Shown piece by piece: positions 27,501 to 36,900 of a stretch of DNA of 64,000 bases; the first letter of the stretch is position 1; each line of letters starts with the position of its first letter. Source of the DNA: Lateolabrax maculatus (lineage: Eukaryota; Chordata; Actinopteri; Acropomatiformes; Lateolabracidae). The position numbers were made by a program, and so were the translations under genes. The stretch spans positions 19,831,001-19,895,000 of the forward strand of contig CM062214.1 of NCBI GenBank assembly GCA_031216445.1. Reading direction: 5' to 3'. The notes beneath the pieces were generated by a model, which made no database searches, had not been told where the DNA came from, and saw only the letters and a list, made by a program, of their open reading frames with translations.

Positions 27501-30500
27501 GGCGGTTCAAGGCTCTTTCCGTAAAAGATAATATTTACAGTTTGATTTATAAACCAGTCAATAAATGTGAATATTTTCATCTGTCTCTGGCTGGCTGGCA
27601 GTCAGCGGATACTGTGGGTGTCAGTGATTTGTCATAAAGCTCAAAGAGGGTGGACTTAATTTCTAATGAGTCATTTGTAACAGTAACAGCAACTGTTTCT
27701 AATTTGTTTTGTTGTTTATTCTCATTGCATTGTGTTAATGTGTGCGTCCATTAGGTTCAGTAATGAGTATGTTTCTACAAGCATCTGTACAATGTCTGTT
27801 TCACGTGGGGACGTCCAGTAGGCTCCCATTAAGTTTGTTTCTTGACAACTGAATGGCATTATTCCTAATTCTTTGGCGCAGCTACAGGCATTTTGTGTTC
27901 TGCAATCAAACACATATGTCTTATTTTGCAGTTGTCTCCCAGTGTTTTTATTCAACATTTTCTGTTGATTTTCGAGTCTAGGCTATATTTTAACAATCTG
28001 TTCTGCCAAACAAAACCAACTATAACATTATGAAGAACACCAAATTTCTCACAACAATGTATTTTTTTTAAAAAAAAAAGTACAAAACAGATGTTTGCAT
28101 TCAATTAGCAGATGTTTTAATACACATTTGGATGTAAATGTCTGAGCAGAGGATAACATTTAACAGTCTTTTAGTGCATATTCTCTGGCATTGAGCTTGA
28201 ACATGTTCTTTAAAAATCACTGAAATTGATTGATTTTGACATATATATGCAGTAGTAGAAGCAACACATGACCAGCTGCAGATATCAGAGCCTTACAGCA
28301 GGGAATGTCATACGCTATGGAGCTAAATAAAACATTTCCCTTTTAAGCACTTTATCACTAACTTGTTAAACCCCTCTTGTCTACAGCTGTGGGAGACCAT
28401 ACATCAAACTGAGCCATGGGGAGGGCTCAATAGACAAGGGAGACAGAATACCACGGTCAGGTATGCTCTCAGTCTTCTTTCTGTCTGTCATTACCACCAC
28501 TACCTCCAAGCATCATAGGAAGAGTGTTTTTGGGCGCATATACTATATCACAGTGTTTTCCTCCCTCTGAGACTGTGCTATAAGAGTCTTATATCTACAG
28601 TAGTCATATTGAAAACACAAATACAATTGTATGTCCCATACGTGGAGATGCATAAAACCCCAAACTAACAAATTACTGTCCCAAGTAATCAGTTTTGTGC
28701 AGATATAGAACATATATTACACCAATGTGTGTCTGGATTATTTTCTTTTTTTCTTTGGTGTTTCATACATAACTGGACTAACCTAGATGTTTTGATGTCA
28801 AATCAAGAATTCATTTTCAGTTTATGGTAAATTTCGGATTTTGGTCTCTTATAGTCACTTAGAGTCAGAGGGCTAGAAATTCTTAATCAGCAATTTGCAC
28901 TAGCATTCAACAACCAGTCAGTTAAAAAACCAGCATTGAAAATGCAAGTCAGTTTTTCTGATGATACAAACTCAGACTACTGTATAAAGCCTTGCAATCA
29001 CCAGACACTGTAAGACATGTTTTGAGGAAGGGCCATGGCAGGCATCAGAGAGATGGACCAGTGTTAACGAACAAGAGCACTCCCACCATCTGTGGGACTT
29101 CTGTTCTGAGAATTGCAGAAAATAACCCACCATAACAAACTGGGATTAGGGGAAGTGGCTATAACAGAGACGTAAATTCAACACCCCAAAAAACCAGAGA
29201 TTAACAGTGGATCTTTTCCTTCGGCCACAGTGTGACATCTCTTTGTTTTTTCTTTTATAGCGGAGGACCAAGTGGTTGTGTCATCAGACTATGACAGCAC
29301 CCACGAAGCCAACCACAGTGACAGCAGTGATGTAGCACATACAGAGGAGGACACAGAAGAAGGAAAAAACCCTGGCCAGAATGTCATCCTCCACTCACTA
29401 ATACCTCCTGAGGTAAGGCGAGGCAGAATGACTGCTGAACTCTATTAATGGAACACAATAGATGTACAATTACACATATTGGAAGTTGACTTACCACATG
29501 TGTCACTTGTACAGGACAAACCAATGCTGGCTCCAGAGCCGTTAATAATGGAGGACTTAGAGCCTTTGATGAGTCAGCTAAACAATTGGAACTTCCCCAT
29601 CTTCAGTTTGATGGAGAAGACCAATGGGAAATGTGGACGGATTCTCAGTCAGGTGAGCACATCTGAGAGCACCAATGATGCTCAGAGGTTAGCCAGAGTG
29701 CAAATAAAACTATTGATTATTTGCAAATGATATATAGGATTTGACAAAATGTCATCACTAATACAAACTGCTGATATACTTAGTAACATAATGTTCTTTG
29801 CATTCATAAATGAATATGGTAACATGTAATTGTATATATTTATCTAGAAATACCACAATCTTAGCCTTTATTGATGACAATGTTTTTTATTAGTTTTTAT
29901 TAGTTTTGATTATCCAGTTCTGGTGATGTCCACAGACTCTGTGACAATTTGATTTTTGTGTTTCAGGTCTCTTACAGGCTCTTTGAAGACACTGGCCTGT
30001 TTGAGACCTTCAAGATCCCTGTAAACGAATTCATGAACTACTTTCACGCCCTTGAGAATGGTTACAGAGACATACCATGTAAGCTTGAACATCTCTCTCC
30101 TTTATGATGTCAATTTTGCTTCAGTTTATCTACAACCTTGTTTGCAGCTGTAACAATGAAACCAACCACTAGAGGGACATGTCATACCATTTTTCCAGTG
30201 CTAGTCATATATGACTGTACAGAGGCCTCATGTTGTTACAAGCAACATAAGCAGCCCAACAGTGCACCCTGGTGGAGTAGATTACACACACTTTTCTTTC
30301 TTGACCCAGATCACAACAGGGTCCACGCCACAGATGTGCTTCATGCAGTCTGGTACCTCACCACGCAGGCTGTGCCTGGTCTGCCCAGCCTCATTACTGA
30401 CCACGGCTCTGCCAGTGACTCAGGTGCGTCCATTAGTACATACATGCAGACATTGGCACGTCCCGGTGGGGCTGTTGGTGTGTATGTGAATGATGAACTC

Positions 30501-30873
30501 TCAATCCCTTTTTGTTCAGTTTTTCTAACTTCTGTTAAGCCATTTATTACCACAGAGACTGTCTATACTGTATGTAGGCCAGACTTTTTTATTTAGATTT
30601 TTCCATCTGCCTGCAGCTTTACTGTGAGCCATCTCATTAATGTCAGAGCATCAAACCTGCAGGAGTGTGTGTTCTTATCTCACTCACAGTTTGTCTTATC
30701 TTACTCCGGCTTTTGGCACTTGCATTTACGTACCCAACACTATTTGAAGTCTAGAACAGCATGAAATTGTAGGCAGATTAGAGTTCCCTCTAACCCATAT
30801 TTCCATAACCTCATTTGTATGCCTTACTAGGGCCATCCCTTTGATCCACATATAAGTGGATTTGAATGTTCAA

Positions 30874-30911
<38 letters not shown>

Positions 30912-33900
30912 AGGCATGTGCACATGAAAGTACAGTGTGTGTGTTTGTGTAAATTTTGCCACCCTGCTCTCACCCTAGACTCAGACAGCGGAATAACACA
31001 CAGTCATATGGGCTACCTGGTTTCAAAGACCTACACTGTGTCAGAAGATGGTTATGGCTGCCTGTCAGGCCTCATACCTGCTCTGGAGCTCATGGCCCTT
31101 TATGTGGCTGCCGCAATGCACGACTACGACCACCCAGGGCGGACCAATGCTTTCCTCGTGGCCACCAGCGCCCCACAGGTACTATTCAGCCTACAGTAGA
31201 GAACAGTATCTGATTAGGATCAAAGTAAGTAGAAGTTAATTTGCTTGATTTACTGTTACACTCTCTGCTTGTCACTGCTTGTCAGAAATTGACAGGTGTT
31301 GAGGTTGGATTTGTAAAGTTCTGTCTAGATGTATACTTTATTTTCTGTCTAGATCTCTTAAATTTAGAAAAACAGGCTGTCATGATACTGAAAGATCACT
31401 TATCTATCAGAGAGGAGCAATGTAGTAGAGTGGAACTAATTTTCTTAAAACAATACCTTGGAAGCATTATATTGTTTTCCCATTTCTTCCAATGTTGTAG
31501 TAACTTCCACTAGCAAAGTTCTAATCATCTACACTATCCAGTCTCACTTTTTATATCTCTTTTATGACTGTATGTGCAGGATTGCTGGATTGATAGACAG
31601 ACATTTTTGTACTTGTTTATGTAAATGTAAAGTGTTGTTGTTGTGTGTTTGCAGGCAGTGCTCTACAATGATCGATCTGTTCTAGAAAACCACCACGCTG
31701 CCTCAGCCTGGAACCTCTTCATGTCGCGGCCAGAGTACAACTTCCTCGTCAACCTGGACCACGTGGAGTTCAAGCGTTTCCGTTTCCTGGTCATTGAGGC
31801 CATACTGGCCACTGATCTGAAGAAGCACTTTGACTTTCTAGCTGAGTTCAATGCCAAGGTAGTTATAAAAACATTGTTTTACATTAAATATTGAAAATAT
31901 ATCACTGTTAGCAATTTTGGAGGTTTGGGATTTTAGGTCAGTGCCAACACAGTGTTATGAATAACGACCCTCAGATATGAAGTGAAAATGTTATTTAATA
32001 CTTCTTTTATTTCGTTTCCTGGGAAACTAAATTGGCTGAATAATGAATTGTCTGTTTTATCTACAAAACGTTGAACAGCATATTGAATACATTCATACCT
32101 CAGCTCTTTTAACATTAAAAAAAAAAGTCCATTGTCCATTGGTTTTCGAGGAATGGGTCTTATTGTGCAGAACATTGCAGCACTTGCAGTATGTCCAACT
32201 CAAGTCAAAAACACAAAGCATCCCTGCAAGCTTTTCAAGAACTTGTTTCAGTGCAGACAGAGTTTTGGCTTTGGATTTGAGGGTCTTGGGTTTTTCCATT
32301 GTGAGTATTAGTGCGGTGGTGGTGCTCAGGGCCTGTCAGCCAGTATTGAGATTGCTGTGGCTTGGCAGCGAAAGTAAAAGCAATGTCTCTCACTGCAGTG
32401 CACCCTGCTCTGCTCTTCCTGGAAACAAATTAGCTTTCTGTGAAGTACCTATCCTGTTTTTCACTTGATCTCTTCAGCTTCCTGAGTTATTAGGTTAGAA
32501 TGATAGGACTCGATAAGGGAGTCAGTGGTCCTCCTTCAACAGATCTGAGGCTCATTAAGCATAACTAGAAATAACGAATTCATTCAATGTTGAGATTAAT
32601 GCAAGCGTTAACTTCATGTGTCTGAGTGCTGCCAAAGCCATAGAAATAAGATGATAATCAAAAACCTCACTGATTTAATTCAGAGAACTGCATAACTAGT
32701 TATATCTGTAAACTGTAAGTGGCCATAACTTGTTTAGAGCATAGTGATTGAAACTTCTACATTTTAAATAATAAGATAATAATAAGAGCATTTCATCACA
32801 GAAAAAAGTTTGCTTATGTGCCTTCTAATACAGGTGGAAGTGACAATTGAAAGGCCTTAAGTCCTTATTGCTTATGTCTCATCCATAGTGCATTATAGTG
32901 TTACTGTATGTCTTTTCCAAGATTACGAAACTCTCTAGACATTAATAAAAATACACGCATCTTTGAACAGCAAATCAATGGCATCCCATTTACATAATAT
33001 CTACATATAACATGTTGTGTGTGCAAACATGTTTAAATATGTTAAATGTCAACATGTCTGTTTGTTGATCCCCTAGGTGGGTGATGATCCATCCACGGGT
33101 ATTGATTGGTCTAACGAGAATGACAGGTTGCTGGTCTGCCAGATGTGCATTAAACTGGCTGATATCAACGGGCCTCTGAAGTGCAAGGACCTGCATCTGC
33201 AGTGGACAGAGGGCATTGTCAACGAGTTCTATGAACAGGTGTGTTAACCATCTCTGAAGGGACCATGTATGTATTTGCTAAACTAAGGATCAATGTACTG
33301 TCATGTTTGTGGGCATGGGGGAACACAGCAACACAAACACCTGCACAGTATGATACAGTACATACTGTGCAGGTGTGAGGGTTTGGTTGAGGTTTTGTTG
33401 AGCATGTTGACATGTCATTGTTATGGTAATTTATGAAGCCATAATTGTATCATTTTGATTTTATTTTATATGTTAACTAGACATATATATTATTGCTTCT
33501 TTAAGTAAGCCCCACCCCACCATCCTCATCCCTGAAGCTACAGTATGGCCAGAAGAATTTAACACTAACCTTTAAAGAAACAATAATACTTAAACAAGAT
33601 AATACAAAACAGAGGCCTACATCTCCATCTGTGTTGTTCCCCCAACAATCATTGCCTTAAAAACCTATCCTCTGACCCACCCTCATTGCTGAACTATGCC
33701 CTATTTTATTCTGAAATATTTTAAGTTCAGTAAAGAAGGAAGAATTTCAAAAGCTTTAAATGAAACATAGTATAAAGGCCTGATAGCTGCAGTGTAGACA
33801 TATCATATGACCTGAAATAGTAACATATAGTTGTCCTAGAGAAAACACAAGCAGACGGACCGACAGACAGACAGTGGGTGGAGGTGCAAGTATCGCTGTA

Positions 33901-36900
33901 CTTATTAGGAACCTCACTGATGTAATTTATTCACTATCCACAAACTTTAAACCTGAAGGATAAGTCTTATGGTCTATTTTAAATCTATATTTTTCTTACT
34001 GTCCATTAATGCCATTAAAAGACCAAAACCAGCAATGAATTTACTATTAACAAGTTCTGTCTGTGTATCTACAAGTCTGATATAGCTTATTCCAAAAACT
34101 TTTAACTACTAAACACAGTCAATGAGCCACACTGTTGCATTCTGTTCCTTCATTACCAATAACATGGACACATGGACAGTTTATTTTGAATCAGTCCCAC
34201 ATACAGTACACCATCCCACCTTTTGTACATGCCTTATCTTAATCGTAACATGTCTACCCTAACCGTAACCTTAACATAAACCTATATCTAACTTTAATTC
34301 TAAAACCAGCCTCTGAACCTTAAACCATAATTGTATCCTTGAGTTAGCGAGAACCAGCCAGAATGTCCTTACTATGAAAAATGTCCTGATTAAAAAACAA
34401 CAACAAAAAAAAAAAAATAGTGGCTCATATACTTAGAGGTAGAAAATATATTTCAACTACTTGAATTTTTCACAATGTTTTGTCTCAAAATAAAATAGAA
34501 TAGAAGAGCAGGACTGCAGGCTCAATAGAAACTGAAATACAGTCCTCCCCTCTTTATTCTTTTCCTCCTCGTAGACTTTGGACTTCAAGCTTGACTGATT
34601 TTTCTCCCTTTAATTAATTTTTCATTTAATCTCTCTGACATATTGAGATAGCAATGGCAGTGTGTGAGGAGCTGTCATATTTCCATGACTAGTTTATGCA
34701 TCTGTTTAGTTATGTATTCTACTTTTACATTATACATTTACATGGTATTTACAGATAAGTCAAGGGAACAGTAGAGAGAGTAAAGGTACCTTGCAGTTTT
34801 TGCTATAAGAATGGGCCAATGATTCACATTTTTGCCTTGGCTTTATGTGTAATCATGTCCTCATTTTAATATGGCCACTATTAGGTACACCTGTACCTTT
34901 AAATTCTACCTTTATGAAGTTCCGTTTTTGCTGACATTGTCAGAAATTTATAAAGGTAATTGTATGTTTATTATTGAGGTTATGAATTAGCCCCTCTATA
35001 ACTGTGTCAAGTGAACATTATAACCATCATGAAAGTAGACTTTATGGCAGAACAGTTCAGCAGCTGTACCTAATAAAGTGGCCACTGAGTGTACAGTGCT
35101 GCTCTAACAAACAGAATCTATTCATGCCTTCAGCCTAACGCCACACTCAGTGATCTTTGTTACAATATGTCCCCTTGGCACCTAATGGCTACTAATCTGT
35201 GCTAATTACCTCTGGGTCAAGCTCAGACCCTTACGTACCTGCTACTTCAGCCGGGTGACACAACCACCTTGTTACAAGCCACACTGAGGTCTGAGGGGTC
35301 TCTCCTCGCAGGAGAAATGCCCTTCACTTCAGAGACAGTAGTTTCAGTGGTCTTAGATGTGATGACGCAAGCAGGGTGCCCAGGCAACTGTCATTCAGGT
35401 GGAGCAGCAGCCTCCGATTACACTGACTGAGACCAACCTCGTTGAAAAAAGCAGCAAAGCAACACAACTCCTCCTCTATACAGAACATGTTCAGGCATGT
35501 TTACAAAGCATACACACCATCATACACACACATAAACACTTTGTCATGGATCACAAGATAACATGTTAATAGAGCCTTGAGGATAAGATTTGTTCTCCAT
35601 GCTGAGAGGCTTTCTGAAGCTGATTATGACATGTGAACCAGGATCTGGGTGTCTTGAATCTGTATTATAACACCAGATAAATCCCTGGGCTTACAGGGTT
35701 GACTATAAAAAGATAATGTTAGTCTTACTTACTTACTTAAATATGAATTTTTTTGTTTTTATTTGGATAGCTCAGTTAGAACACATCTGGCTACTCACAA
35801 CGCTGTTTCTTAAACATACCACAAAGACATGGGACATTCATTTGATAAAAGCTAACCTTGCAATGCCTCTGAACCCTACTCATCTGTTTAGGAAGTAGTC
35901 ATGACGACAGCTTGATCGCAGAGCTCCTCCTCCCCTCATTTGGTTCACCCATTCATGTCTGCTCGCCTTTACATTAGCAGCTCGCTGCTCTGCACGTATA
36001 GTGTATGTGATGACACTTGGGGTCAGTTGCCATGGCAACCGGGAAACCTTGCTATAGCTGTTGTTTAGTCCTATCCACACAGATGTCATAGACAGCACAC
36101 ATGCTGCTGCCCCTCAGCCTTCCCGCTGTCACCTTGTATTCTTCAGGCCTTTGTGTAAATTTTGTCGTTTTTGTCTCATTTCAAATATTAGATGCATTAC
36201 ACTAACTAACAGCATATTATTGGTAACACAGCTAACAAATTAATAGGAAATTTCCTGGAAATTATTATGTAATTATGTGCTAAATATGGGGAAAATGAAG
36301 GCTTTGTTTAATTCTCAATGATTTCATTTCAGTTAATATCAAGCTACTGATCCTTTAGTCACAGCAGGTCAACTGAACATGCAACAGTGTCTGGCAAGTT
36401 AACATATATAGAGAAATAAAAAAAATATGGGTAGTAATAACACTTCAATAGTTCAAAGTTCAGAATTCAAATGGGGCAGTTCTTACAAGGAAATTTCTGT
36501 GGAAATAAACAATAGCTCATAAACCCAACACAATTTATTAAATTCTATTTTTCTTTTTGTAATTACTATGAAGGGGCTTTGGCTTGGGACCATTCACCTG
36601 GCATTCCAGGTGTAAAGGAGTAATTGATTAGCAGGCTGGAAGTAAAACAGATATGGTTCAAGGATCAGTATGGAGAACTACTGGTCTATGCCCAGCTTTA
36701 AGCTTCCCTATTTTGTTCCATCTGTCACACTATATGTTTTGAGTGCCGACAGTGTCACAAATCATTTTCTTTGGTTTCATCTCTCTGATGCAGTAAGCAC
36801 CAATATCTTACGCTATTAAGACTCAAACCTTTCCTTATTGTGCAACAAATAATTTAGGGCTTGACAGACGTAGGCTTGACATCAATCCCATCTATTCACT

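Larger units (their letters stand above)
21204..28386 (+). other. pde3a: pde3a intron 4, expected linker exons not found
   Basis: A 7.2-kb interval that in the human gene would also carry two exons coding for a Ser/Pro-rich linker of roughly 110 residues. I searched for Ser-rich coding segments with suitable splice sites and found none. It contains a CA microsatellite (24531-24564), teleost repeat copy B (about 26050-26370), a fold-back element (26505-26652) and a short hairpin (21363-21396). Exons 4 and 5 as given join in phase to SCGRPY, which fits the family. Confidence 0.65.
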
